DNA from: Megalonaias nervosa
Lineage: Eukaryota; Mollusca; Bivalvia; Unionida; Unionidae
Direction of reading: 5' to 3'
Length of the DNA stretch: 64,000 nucleotides
Assembly (NCBI GenBank): GCA_016617855.1
Contig: JAECUM010004426.1
Coordinates: forward strand, 1 to 64,000
The notes under the pieces are model-generated. The model ran no database searches. It worked only from the letters and a program-made list of their open reading frames with translations, and had not been told where the DNA came from. The translations under genes were made by a program, and so were the position numbers. Shown here piece by piece: positions 36,127 to 44,841 of this stretch. Each line of letters begins with the position of its first letter. The first letter of the stretch is position 1.

Positions 36127-36684
36127 TTATTTTTGACAAGGTTGACAACGTTGTGAAATCATGTGAGATTTCCACTGATGGAAGTCATGAGGCCGTTGAT
36201 GTACACTACGTTTCCTAGCTAAAGACAAAATATAGCCATAATTGTCACAAAAGCATCGATCTACTTTCTCATCGTTTCTAGAAGAGTGACGATCAAAATA
36301 AGTCACTAAATGTTCTAAAGGATATCCAAGACTGCGTTGATGAAGAAAATACACACAATATTGTCCACACACCATGGAATCTGTGCCTCGTAATTTCACA
36401 TTATTGAATCGTGTCGTCTGGGCATTTCTTCTCATAAAGTCAATGATGTCGTTTTCCAAAGGGGGTAATCCATACGAATCAAAATATTCCACACAATCCT
36501 CTTGAGGGAAGTAGACGGTAACCCAGTGAGTTCCTGGGAGATGATTGTCGTCCGTGTTGATGACATAAGCTTGATGGTCTTGAGGTTTGCGATGAGGTAG
36601 TTCATCTTTAGCGCACACGACAGGATTCCAAGAAGCAGTATACGAACTATTGTTCAAAAGGTAATAAAGTTCCCAGGTATCCAT
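36127..36684 (-). CDS. PRO: Adenain/Ulp1-type cysteine protease (PRO)
   Basis: A 185-residue protein, close to the roughly 200 residues of adenovirus protease and Polinton PRO. His53 lies in GTHWVTVYF, the acidic triad residue Asp69 in EYFDSYG, and Cys106 in VCGQYCVYF, in the order and spacing of adenain's His-Glu/Asp-Cys triad. In this family the enzyme cleaves capsid and core precursors during virion maturation. The frame is intact, unlike most neighbours. It sits at the 3' end of the minus-strand virion block, 20 bases downstream of the zinc-motif gene, and is followed by AATAAA. Confidence 0.93.
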   Translation of the reverse strand: MDTWELYYLLNNSSYTASWNPVVCAKDELPHRKPQDHQAYVINTDDNHLPGTHWVTVYFPQEDCVEYFDSYGLPPLENDIIDFMRRNAQTTRFNNVKLRGTDSMVCGQYCVYFLHQRSLGYPLEHLVTYFDRHSSRNDEKVDRCFCDNYGYILSLARKRSVHQRPHDFHQWKSHMISQRCQPCQK

Positions 36685-36703
36685 TTTTTGTTTTGTTGTT
36701 TTT

Positions 36704-37210
36704 TCACAGGTAATGATAAGTCATCAATTCAATTCTGACTTTTTGTTTGAAACGCTCTGTCAAGTAGCCGTTTCTTCGCCTTGTCTTCGCACTCTGGGCT
36801 AAGAGAGCTTCGATGCGATAAATCTCTAGAGTAGTCAATGGAGTGCAGGAATGATCACGCAAGCCTTTATACCACTCATGCAACACTGCTTCTTCTGAGA
36901 TGAGACTCCAAGCGTCGTCCAGATACTCGTCCAATTTTTCTTCTTGACTCATCATCATACATTTATCGTGTTGAATTTGACTGGGATGATCATTTTGACA
37001 TCCATAACAATCTTTCTTACTCAATTCCGTAATTTTATTCGCCAGGTGTTTGGCAAAACACGACACTAAATGTTGTTCTTGTTCTGGCCATCTGGACTTG
37101 ACCACTACCTCGTCCTCTTTGTCTTGGTCTTGGGGTTCTGTTTTCACGCTATCCTCCCATTCCATTTCCAAAGATTCTCTACCGTTCAAAGAGGGATAAG
37201 TGTCTTCCAT
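36704..37210 (-). CDS. Conserved-type protein with Cys/His cluster, unknown function
   Basis: 168 residues, intact frame. The first 50 residues are acidic and include VKTEPQ, which fits a SUMO-attachment consensus. Residues about 66-86 hold CYGCQNDHPSQIQHDKCM, a C-x2-C...H...H...C cluster that could bind zinc. I recall similar clusters in other Polinton-like and large DNA virus proteins but cannot verify a family. The C-terminal half is helical and basic. It lies between the capsid gene (6-base gap at 37211-37215) and the protease, so it may be a virion or assembly protein. This is inference only. Confidence 0.7.
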   Translation of the reverse strand: MEDTYPSLNGRESLEMEWEDSVKTEPQDQDKEDEVVVKSRWPEQEQHLVSCFAKHLANKITELSKKDCYGCQNDHPSQIQHDKCMMMSQEEKLDEYLDDAWSLISEEAVLHEWYKGLRDHSCTPLTTLEIYRIEALLAQSAKTRRRNGYLTERFKQKVRIELMTYHYL

Positions 37211-37215
37211 TGTTT

Positions 37216-38533
37216 CTAATAGTCTAGAATGACTTCTCTCAAACTGTTGATTTCTATGGTATTATCGAATTCGGCATACAAGATGATGTTAACCGTCTCG
37301 GTGAGAACTTCTGCAAACTGAAGTTCCACAGGCAATTGACTAGATTTTATGGGGTGGAAATGTCCCTCACCGCTGCCATGGTCTGGAGTGAAATCAAAGG
37401 TCCACAAAGTGTAACCTCCTACATAATCTTCGTACGAAATACCGTGACTGGTGTTGGTTCCTAGTTGCCCCGTAGCTTCGTACAGGGACAAGTACGATCT
37501 CAAGTAATTTTTCTGGGCAAAGTTAGGTTCGAAGGGTCTGGTACACAAGGTCTTGCCATCGCGACTGACTTCGATCTTGGACACTTTGTAGTGCTTAAAC
37601 TGGAAAGGATTTTGATCGTTGGCTCCATTGAGGGCTGCGTTGCTGATGATACCAACGATTAAACGTTTGGGTTACTGTCCTTGGAACAGATGATCTTCGA
37701 TCTTGGATCGGAGTCCAGCAGCAATGGTGAACGTTTTCACTTCTACGTGTCATATCGGATACTTGGCGGTCGATCTGCTCAGTGTGTGACTGATGTTGTC
37801 TCCCGCTTTAGGTAACACTTCCACGCGATGCACATAAAGTCTGGCTTCTTGGATGATGGTTTTGTACTCGATGGCATGAGCCATCAGATGGAAAGCGACA
37901 CTGCTGAGATTGAGTCTCAGGCGAATATCCACTCCGTTCAGCAAATACTTGTCTTGCAACCACATGTCCAAATGCAAACGATCCATCAGTTCTAAATTAC
38001 GAGCTTGCAGGATTTTCTTTCGACGGTCGTTAAAGCCCACATTGTGAGGATCGTCATCGGCTGTCGGGGCTGTGTCGTTAAACTTGTTCTCACCTGCGGT
38101 GTCAGGTTTCCAAACTACGCAAGCATCCAGATGAGTGTTCTTGGCCTCTTCCGTACGTCAAGAGATTTTCCAGGTACGCTCGGTAAGGGTAAGTATCCAT
38201 GCTACTGCTGACCAATTTGTTATTCAAGTACAAATCCACTTCGCTGAACAAGGAATGCATGAAATTGTTGACGGGAGCTACTCTAGCATCGTCTCCCGGA
38301 TTGGTGTTGTCTGTTTTGATCACTTTGAGTTTCAGATACAAGTAACTGCTATTCAGATCGATGTAATCTTCGGGTTGTCCTTTGATTTCACACTCGATGG
38401 GAGCCGAATCCGTCAAAGAGGAGACGGGATGAAATTCAACCCATTGGGATTCTTGCATTGTCATCATGGTGGGTGGCATGGCAAACAGATCCAGTTCCGC
38501 CTTGGAACAAGCGCAAGACTCTCGGTGCATCAT
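37216..38533 (-). pseudogene. MCP: Major capsid protein (double jelly-roll), broken
   Basis: The N-terminal segment has FHPVSSLTDSAPIECEIKG, DLNSSYLYLKLKVI, APVNNFMHSLFSEVDLYLN and YPYRAYLENLLTYG, the hallmark opening of Polinton double-jelly-roll capsid proteins. The middle (FNDRRKKIL... to VHRVEVLPKAG) and the C-terminal part (TRPFEPNFAQKNYLRSYLSL, YTLWTFDFTPD, ILYAEFDNTIEI) follow collinearly to 37216. Total span is about 439 codons. Lesions are a frameshift near 38150, a TGA at 37750-37752 and a TAA at 37672-37674; both stops fit single C-to-T changes on the coding strand. The family forms pseudo-hexameric capsomers. As read, no full-length capsid protein can be made. Confidence 0.92.
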
Positions 38534-38632
38534 TTTCTCTGATTTAATAATGAAAAACGTCTAACTCTCGGACAGTTTTTTGTTTTCTTAGTCTTTCTAG
38601 CTCTAGGGATGTGAAGTCCTCTGAAGGTGTTT

Positions 38633-38983
38633 TCATCGTCTTTTTCTGCCTTGTCTTTGCTGTGGAGTCAGGGAAGCAGGAATGTCTGACTCGGCATCGC
38701 CCAGGGCATTTATATGAGTTTCTCGCCGGAACAAAATCTCTTTACCCGTTTGAAGCAAGACATTTTTGCCTGCTCTCAAGAAAGCTTCTTTAGGGTTTTG
38801 TTTGTCAATGATGACATTTTGGAGAAATTCTATGCCGTGCGTCAACGCGGCATCTTTCAAGGCGTGCAATCCCTGTGTCACCATCGGTTTCAAAACGGGA
38901 GACACCGAACGAAAGGCTGATTTGAGCATATCTCCTAAACCATGTCCTCGTTGTTGAGCGACTCCTCGGTACACAGGATACAT
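38633..38983 (-). CDS. Small virion protein, pX/pVI-like
   Basis: The ATG at 38983 gives MYPVYRGVAQQRGHGLGDML. The (F/Y)RG...QRG.GLG opening followed by a long amphipathic, partly hydrophobic helix and a basic tail (QGRKRR) is the layout of small adenovirus-like virion proteins in adintoviruses. A GLG-type site could be a maturation cleavage point for the neighbouring protease (inference). It is 116 residues with an intact frame, starting 14 bases after the end of the minor capsid gene. Confidence 0.65.
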   Translation of the reverse strand: MYPVYRGVAQQRGHGLGDMLKSAFRSVSPVLKPMVTQGLHALKDAALTHGIEFLQNVIIDKQNPKEAFLRAGKNVLLQTGKEILFRRETHINALGDAESDIPASLTPQQRQGRKRR

Positions 38984-38996
38984 GACTAACAAAAGG

Positions 38997-39906
38997 TTAG
39001 AGTAATCGTTTTCGAAAATGGAGTTTCACTGTGACTTTCCCTTTGGTGAATGGAATATTTTGTCCCAGATCTCCTTTTATAGTAATGTTGACAGTGTCGA
39101 AATACGACTTACTGATGGGCAAATAGTGAGGATGTACAAATTCACGGTGAACGTGATAGGTGTTTCCACCTTCCTAGTCAGCGTTCGTGGCAGAATCCAC
39201 TTTGAAAGGAATGACACGCAGTAACGGTACGGAGGTGTGTCCCACCACGTTGTATTCCGCCACATCGGAGTACACAAAAATCAAGTTCAGTTCTTCGTTC
39301 ATTTCTACAGGGAATCGAAAATATTTCGCAAAATCAGAGTTACGGTCATGGCTGATATTTCGTTTGCAATCTTGATCAACTTAGGGTCTCCACCCAAAAT
39401 GTCATACAATTCAGGACAAAATGTAATGCCAATACTTTGCCCTCTGAAAATTTCATCATTAGGCGACGAGCTATTTTGTGGTAATCGATCATGACAATTT
39501 TTCTGGTTTTCTCCAAGGCTTTACCAAACACGTTATCGAACCTGTCAGCAATAGCGTTCACCAAATGTTGACCACTAAAATAATAGCCTGAGAGAATTTT
39601 CAACCGATAAGTGGTTCGTTTAGTTTTGGGAACTTGTGATTTCATAGAGTCAGCTGGACTGCTACGTTCATCCAAGTTTTCTTGCACTTGTTCGTCATCA
39701 ACTTCTACCGTAAAAGTGTTTTGATTTTCCATGATGTTTTTTATTTGCGTAGGGTGAATCATTTCCACTAAAGCCACATCCCAGCGGGCTTCGTGATCCA
39801 ATTGAATGGCCTGAGGTAATCTGGCCGTGTAACAGGACAAAGTGTTATTGGGAAACACCTCCATGGAACTATCACTGGGTAACGTTAAGTAAAATTGGTT
39901 GTTCAT
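38997..39906 (-). pseudogene. mCP: Minor capsid (penton-like, PY) protein, broken
   Basis: It opens NNQFYLTLPSDSSMEVFPNN and TARLPQAIQLDHEARWDVAL, with VEMIHPTQ next, the conserved start of Polinton PY proteins that form the pentameric vertices. The intact frame covers residues 1 to about 155. Beyond about 39446 the reading continues in a second frame (GITFCPELYDILGGDPK), then from about 39340 in a third (LNLIFVYSDVAEYNVVGHTS), with a TAG near 39175, to a TAA at 38997-38999. That makes two frameshifts and one nonsense codon. Its ATG overlaps the stop of the upstream membrane-protein gene as ATGA. Confidence 0.88.
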
Positions 39907-40307
39907 GATTCCACAGTTCTGGTGTCCGAGGAGTCACTGGAAGTCAGAGGAGTGTCTAAAAGAGGATGGTTAAGGTGACTGTTGAATGGGGGACTAACGT
40001 TGGACACAAGACTCCCGTTGTTGTTTCCGTTAGAGGAATATTTCAGAGACGCATTGGGAAGAGGGTAACCAATGCAACTGCTAAGTAAAATGGTCCACAA
40101 TTGTTTGTCTCCTTGTTGCAAACTCAAATTGGCAATGGCAGCACCGATGACACAATACACCACAAAGATTTGGCAGAAAAAGACGATTTGCGTTTTAGGC
40201 ACACGTTCTCCACACCACACCCACAAGAGTTGCTTTTGTGGATCTTGCAGAGAAGAACTGGGCGACGGAGTGGTCACTGCAGTAGCTGAGGCTGTGTTGA
40301 AGGGCAT
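39903..40307 (-). CDS. Predicted membrane protein, two transmembrane segments
   Basis: The ATG at 40307 (MPFNTASATAVTT) follows a Ser/Thr/Pro-rich start. Hydrophobic segments are TQIVFFCQIFVVYCVIGAAI and LWTILLSSCIGYPLPN, separated by a short polar loop. A Ser/Asn-rich tail of about 60 residues follows. This arrangement next to the minor capsid gene recurs in Polintons, as far as I recall, and may be a virion membrane or egress component (inference). The frame is intact. The start lies 5 bases after the integrase stop, and its own stop overlaps the next ATG (ATGA at 39903-39906). Confidence 0.7.
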   Translation of the reverse strand: MPFNTASATAVTTPSPSSSLQDPQKQLLWVWCGERVPKTQIVFFCQIFVVYCVIGAAIANLSLQQGDKQLWTILLSSCIGYPLPNASLKYSSNGNNNGSLVSNVSPPFNSHLNHPLLDTPLTSSDSSDTRTVES

Positions 40308-40312
40308 GATGG

Positions 40313-42076
40313 TCACTTCTTTTTATAGTCGATGAGTTGCGAAGCGTCGATCCAAGAGTCAAAACTGGAAGGATATCGTTTCCAACGTCCTTTGACTTCT
40401 TTGACACGTCGTTTTCCCACTTTTCGGGTTCTTCGATCGAGAATGCTTTCGATCTCGTACACGTCGTCTTCTTTTTTGGTCACACGTTGTAACTCGGGTA
40501 AGTAAAACGTTCCTTTTAACACTTCCCCGTTCATGTCTTCCAATTTATAGACGGGACGATGACGGCCACGCACACGTTCGGTGACATGAAACAATTCGTT
40601 GGTCCAGTTGGGTAAGTAACCTTTGTCGAAAGTGCGTTTGGTTTTGCCAATGCGTACCCAATCTCCTGATGCCAACACTCCACTTTTCTTGGGGACAGTC
40701 ACTGTCGGGGACGTACCAAACAGGCGCTCGAAGACGGTCACTTCGTTGTCGGGAGTCACTTCTTGGGGGGCACGTCCGATGCTCCGACGGTAAGTTTGGT
40801 TGTACGATTGGACGAGGTGTGGCAAGACGTCGATGTACTTGAGAGTGTGTTCATGCGTAAAATATTTCCACATGCGTTCTTTGAAGGTGCGTTGAAAACG
40901 TTACACGATGCTGCCTTTGGTTTTGGGATTCTCGGTGGTGAAAAAATGTATGTCACGTTTCTTCAATACTTTTTGGAAAGCTTGGTTCAGAAGTTCGGTG
41001 CCTTTGTCAGTTTGCCATCGAAGAGGGTGACGCCCACTTTGTTTCAACACCAGTTTGAGGGCTCGCACTAACTCACTGCTCGATTTGGAAGTCAATGGCA
41101 CGACCCAAGCAAATTTGGAAAAGACGTTGATGACACAAAACAAATATTTGTAACCACGATTGTAGGTGGCCAAATGAGAGACATCGGCTAAATCGACTTG
41201 TCATTGATGATCGATACCCTTTACTCGGGTGCGACTTCTGGAAAATTTTCGTCGAATGGGTTTGTGTAAGGTGTACGTGGCTTGTTCTTGTAACCAGCGT
41301 TGCACTTGAGGTAAACGAACACTTTTCAGTCGAGTTTTGGCAGCACGATAGAATTTCTGAACTCCTCCGTAACCTGCAGGATGGGATGGATCGTAGTAAA
41401 TGCTGGCTAACACATTCTCCATTTTTGAATAAGTGATCCACTCTTCACTGATGCTCCTCTTTTCTTCGTGTGGTATTTTCTTGGATTGTAATGCTTTACG
41501 TGTCCGACGGGCGATAGGTGTCGAGGAGGAAGATGTCTGAACTGGGGTAATTAGTTCTTGTTTCACTTCTGGTTTCCCTTCTTTCTTTTTCCCTTCTGAG
41601 GAAGAAGGGGTAGCCATCATCTTTTTGATCCAACCAATTCTGGATGTAGGTGGTGTTTTTAACTTGCGTACGTTTTCTGGTGGAGTTTGAAGCTCTTCTT
41701 CTTTTTCTGTCTTGATCACTGGGACTAGTGGTGGTGGACTTTCTGTCTCGATTACTGGGGCTAATGTTGGTGGTGGCGGTGATGGACTTTTCATCAAGGC
41801 CTTAAAATCTTTCAGAGTGCGTAGAGCTGTTTCGTCTAAAGCTTTCTGGTGAAAGAGTTGCAGTCGTTGCAACAATTGACCGTACCGTTGAGATTTTTCT
41901 GTTTCTGACAAATCGCTGCGATCCATCAATGATTGCAATTCGTGTTGTAACTGGGACATCTCGTTCAAATGAGGATTGGGAGGTAAGTGGGGGGTTCGTT
42001 GTTCTTGCCAACGATGGTATTCCATCCATCGTTTGTAAGGCACTAAGCCAGTTATTGTTTTTCCATCGGATTTCAA
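40313..42076 (-). pseudogene. INT: Integrase (rve) with N-terminal extension and chromodomain-like tail, two nonsense codons
   Basis: A single frame runs the whole length, interrupted only by TGA at 41201-41203 and TAA at 40901-40903. Residues about 1-100 are a helical segment (QRYGQLLQRLQLFHQKALDE) found beside integrases in other Polintons. A Pro/Ser/Lys linker follows, then the zinc-like N-terminal domain (YYDPSHPAGYGGVQKFYRAA, TLHKPIRRKF). The core has the first catalytic Asp in the QVDLADV block just after the TGA and the second in RWQTDKGTEL. The Glu of the DDE triad falls at the TAA after KTKGSIV. The tail (DDVYEIESILDRR... DSWIDASQL) is chromodomain-like. No ATG precedes the conserved start, and TTG stands at 42074-42076. 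A GATAAAAG box lies at about 42112-42120. Confidence 0.9.
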
Positions 42077-42138
42077 GGATCACGTCTGAGATCTTTTGAC
42101 CCCAAAAGTCCCTTTTATCTTCTTGGAACTTTTTATCT

Positions 42139-42598
42139 TCATCCTCCCAAAATGTTTCCCAATAGTCCTTTCAGGGAGGGTCCTCCTATTGTTCCCATTA
42201 CTCCTTTCAGTAAGGGTCCTCCTATTGTGCCCATTACTCCTCTCAGTAACATGGGTAAAAAGAGCAAAATTCCTCCGCGTTGCACCAACATCTTTTTCTT
42301 TTGACCAATGGGTATTTTTTTTTTTTGGACCATTTGGCGAAGAACGTGTCGATGTTTGGCTAAGCATTCTTTCTGGTGTTTAGACAAAGGTATTGTGCCT
42401 TTCAAGACATTCAGACAATATTCGCACACGGTATTGATGACGTCTTTGGAGGCAGTTTGAATGAGTTTTTTTTCGCATGGGTGGAGGAGTTTTGTATAGG
42501 ACGGATAACATGTCCCAATGTTTGGCTAGACGAGGTGGCAGTCCTTTCCTCTTCTTTCCTTTGGGGGCAGAAGAGGAATGTCTTTTTTGGGGTGACAT
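42139..42598 (-). pseudogene. Basic core-type protein (LPPRLAKH family), frameshifted in an A8 run
   Basis: The ATG at 42598 gives MSPQKRHSSSAPKGKKRKGL, then PPRLAKHWDMLSVLYKTPP. Near 42470, in eight consecutive A on the coding strand, the frame shifts by one. The second frame continues with CEYCLNVLKGTIPL, a Lys/His-rich helix, KKKMLVQRGG and a Gly/Leu-rich tail with a duplicated GVMGTIGGP(L/S)LKG motif. This layout recurs in Polintons of many invertebrates, as I recall, with no assigned function. It is basic and likely virion-associated (inference). A GATAAAAG box lies at 42672-42679 and a TTAGTGT initiator about 28 bases later. The homopolymer site makes a sequencing error as plausible as a mutation. 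Confidence 0.65.
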
Positions 42599-42702
42599 CT
42601 TTCTCGGTTGGTTCGTTGGTTCCGTGGCACACAGCAAAAAATACACTAACGTCAATGACTTGTCACAAGGTCTTTTATCCTTTTTTGGGGACTATCTCTT
42701 CG

Positions 42703-42888
42703 TCATAAAGGTGACGATGTGTTTTCCAAAATCGCCAAAGAATCCTCCTCTTTGGTGGCTCCTCTTTTTCTTGGACGAGTGTGTCTTTTCTGGGGGTGGC
42801 GTCTATGTTTGACTAAGGGTTTTTTCGGATGACGAAACTGTCTTTTTCTTTTTCCTTTCTGGACAGGAGAACGACAATGAGGAGACAT
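42703..42888 (-). CDS. Small very basic core-type protein, copy 1
   Basis: 61 residues from MSPHCRSPVQKGKRKR, with a KHRRHPQKRHTRPRKRG block: about half the residues are Lys, Arg or His. The composition recalls adenovirus core proteins or protamines that condense DNA in the capsid. It shares its MSP start and upstream AAKRPK/HQK leader with the copies at 43010-43194 and 42598. Promoter-like GATAAAAGGATGC and CCTCAGTGT lie about 28 bases apart at 42943-42908. Confidence 0.55.
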   Translation of the reverse strand: MSPHCRSPVQKGKRKRQFRHPKKPLVKHRRHPQKRHTRPRKRGATKEEDSLAILENTSSPL

Positions 42889-43009
42889 CTTTTGGTGCAC
42901 AACATACACTGAGGTCCATGGCTCGACATGCATCCTTTTATCTTATTGTTTCTTTAGGAACTTGTTCTCTAACTTTGTGGCGAAATTATCTACTAACCTA
43001 TCCATAGTA

Positions 43010-43194
43010 ATGTAAAATCCTCCCCTTTGGTGGCTTCTCCTTTTTTTCTTTGGACGAGTGACTTTTCAGAGGGTGACGTCGATGTTTGGCTAAGCGCATT
43101 TTAGGATGACGTGACTGTCTTTTTCATTTTCCTTTCCTTTTTGGACCGAAGAAGGAACACGATGGTAATGGTGTGCACTTCTTGGAGGGGACAT
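43010..43194 (-). pseudogene. Small very basic core-type protein, copy 2 (frameshifted)
   Basis: Starts MSPPRSAHHYHRVPSSVQKG. A frameshift near 43125 sends the first frame to a TAG at 43090-43092. In the shifted frame the block KHRRHPLKSH matches KHRRHPQKRH of copy 1, and the DNA around it (CTTTGGTGGCT(T/C)CTCCTTTTT) is clearly duplicated. TATAAAAAG (43254-43246) and GATCAGTGT precede it. Confidence 0.55.
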
Positions 43195-43250
43195 CTTTGG
43201 GCGTTTAGCAGCACAAAAACACTGATCCCTATTATTTGCCTCAGGTCTTT

Positions 43251-43980
43251 TTATACTGGAATGCGTCGCCACTGATTGTCTTTACGTCGTATCAACTTGA
43301 TGACAGACAACACACGTCGTGGAGGAGTTCGCAACGGATTAAATCGGGACAGTTGTTGCTTGGACAAATCCAGTAAACTCTGTAACACACCCGTTCTCTC
43401 TTGGACTTCGATTTTGGGGTCAGGTACTTTGTGATCAGCGGCCACTGCCGCTAAAGTGGAAGAGGGTGTCACCGCTGGAGGAGAAGTTTTTGGAGACACT
43501 CTCTTGCGGGTAGAAGCTGTTTTCTGCGGACTTTTCTTTTTCTTTTTCTGAGGCTGTGAACGGTTTCTTGACACCGTTTCTCTTTTTCGTTTTCTTCTGG
43601 GTACGTTTGGGCGTGGCTTTTTTCTTGGGGACGACTTTGGGAGCATTAGGATCCCATTTTAACAGGGAGAGAATCATGACACCTCCTAGAGAACCACTAC
43701 CTCCAGGTTTCAAAATGATTTGCTTTTTGGTTTGAGTGTCAATGCAAGGATCGGCTAGCTGCGTCAAGGCTACTTTGTTTCTCTCAAAAAAACGTTTGGT
43801 TTGATGTGGAATCTGAATGATGCCTTGCAGTAATTGACGTGCTGTCACCGTAAACCATCGTAAGACTTCTTTGAGACTAGCTTCTAAGACACGAGCACGT
43901 ATTTGTGGATTTTTTTCGCGACTGATACCGTACAAGGCAAGAATCAATTTAATGGGAAGATGAGACTGAAGTGACGTCAT
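43251..43980 (-). pseudogene. Basic core-type protein with Gly-rich hinge, frameshifted
   Basis: The N-terminal part (residues 1-120) has TARQLLQGIIQIPHQTKRFF, then LTQLADP, KKQIILKPGGSGSLGG, a layout like the LPPRLAKH protein (helix, LL.G...L, KK.I, Gly-rich). That suggests paralogues. A Lys/Pro-rich segment follows. In the AGAAAAAGAAAAAG stretch near 43545-43570 the frame changes, and the second frame (KRVSPKTSPPAVTPSSTLAA to RRKDNQWRRIPV) ends at 43251. TATATAAAC (44025-44017) lies upstream. It is highly basic throughout and probably a DNA-associated virion protein (inference). Confidence 0.6.
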
Positions 43981-44049
43981 GTTGACGATGTGTGAGACAG
44001 AGCCAAAGTGACAGAGGTTTATATAGACTTTTTTTTTTGGTGATTGTGA

Positions 44050-44778
44050 TTAAGTCGACGAAGGGGACGTGTACACGACAGGCCCTCCGTCCTGGCACCA
44101 GTGGTGAAACAGATGGGTACGAAATCGCAAATAATCGGGAGTGGCGGGTTTTAAATCCACGAGTAAATAAGCGTGTGGGGTTTGAGTGGCATCGTCGTAC
44201 GCATGAGTCAGCCAAGGCGTTCCTAACTGTTTGGCTAAGACTTGTACTTGCGATTTATCTCTAGGGCTTTTAAACAACACCACGTAATGAGCATTGAGAC
44301 TGATGGTACGATGGGTTTTACTTTGTTGAAACAAATTTTGGGTGATGTAAATGACACTGGCATTACGATGATGCCCTTTGCGCGTAAACCAGAGTTTAAT
44401 TTCTTCTTCGTCTTCTCCTAACATGTTGTCAAAAATAACCAAATGAGTTTGACTAGGGTCAGACACGATCCCATCGTCCTCTCCAGGAATGCCTTCCACA
44501 AAGACGATGGAATCGCCTTGACTTTCTCGCAGAAGGCTGTACGCTGATTGCCACTCTTTGTAACACCACACGATTCGTTGAGGTGGACGATCGATCAAAT
44601 GATGTTTATGTTCGATCAAACGTTTGACAAATTCGGTTTTGCCTGAACCGCTAGGTCCAGCAATGAGTATGTTAAAGGAATGGCAAAGATACAAGGCCTA
44701 CCAACTAGTCCGATCTACGTGTTCGTCAATGACTTTGACAGTGGAGGAAGAGGGAGCAGAGACAGTAGAGGTAGCCAT
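44050..44778 (-). pseudogene. ATP: FtsK/HerA-type genome-packaging ATPase (A32-like), amber near the start
   Basis: Walker A is AGPSGSGKTEF (44664-44632) and Walker B is HLVIFDNML (44445-44419). The sensor-like stretch SVIYITQNLF is followed by ISLNAHYVVLFKSPRDKSQV, as in Polinton and poxvirus A32-type packaging ATPases that pump DNA into procapsids. An ATG at 44778 opens a Ser/Thr-rich leader in the same frame. A TAG at 44698-44700 interrupts 16 codons before Walker A and fits one C-to-T change from CAG. No ATG lies between it and Walker A. TATAAAAC lies at about 44835-44828. Confidence 0.92.
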
Positions 44779-44841
44779 AGTAGTGTAAGAAATGTTACTT
44801 TTGACACGAAGACAGACAAGACAAGAGGTTTTATACTTTTT

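Noticed and set aside
41073..41441. Minus-strand frame overlapping the integrase core
   Set aside because: A shadow in another frame. The integrase motifs lie in the frame of 40313-42076.
42470..42478. Programmed ribosomal frameshift at A8
   Set aside because: The required shift is by +1, not the usual -1 at A AAA AAA, and the gene lies among other broken genes. Mutation or sequencing error is more likely.
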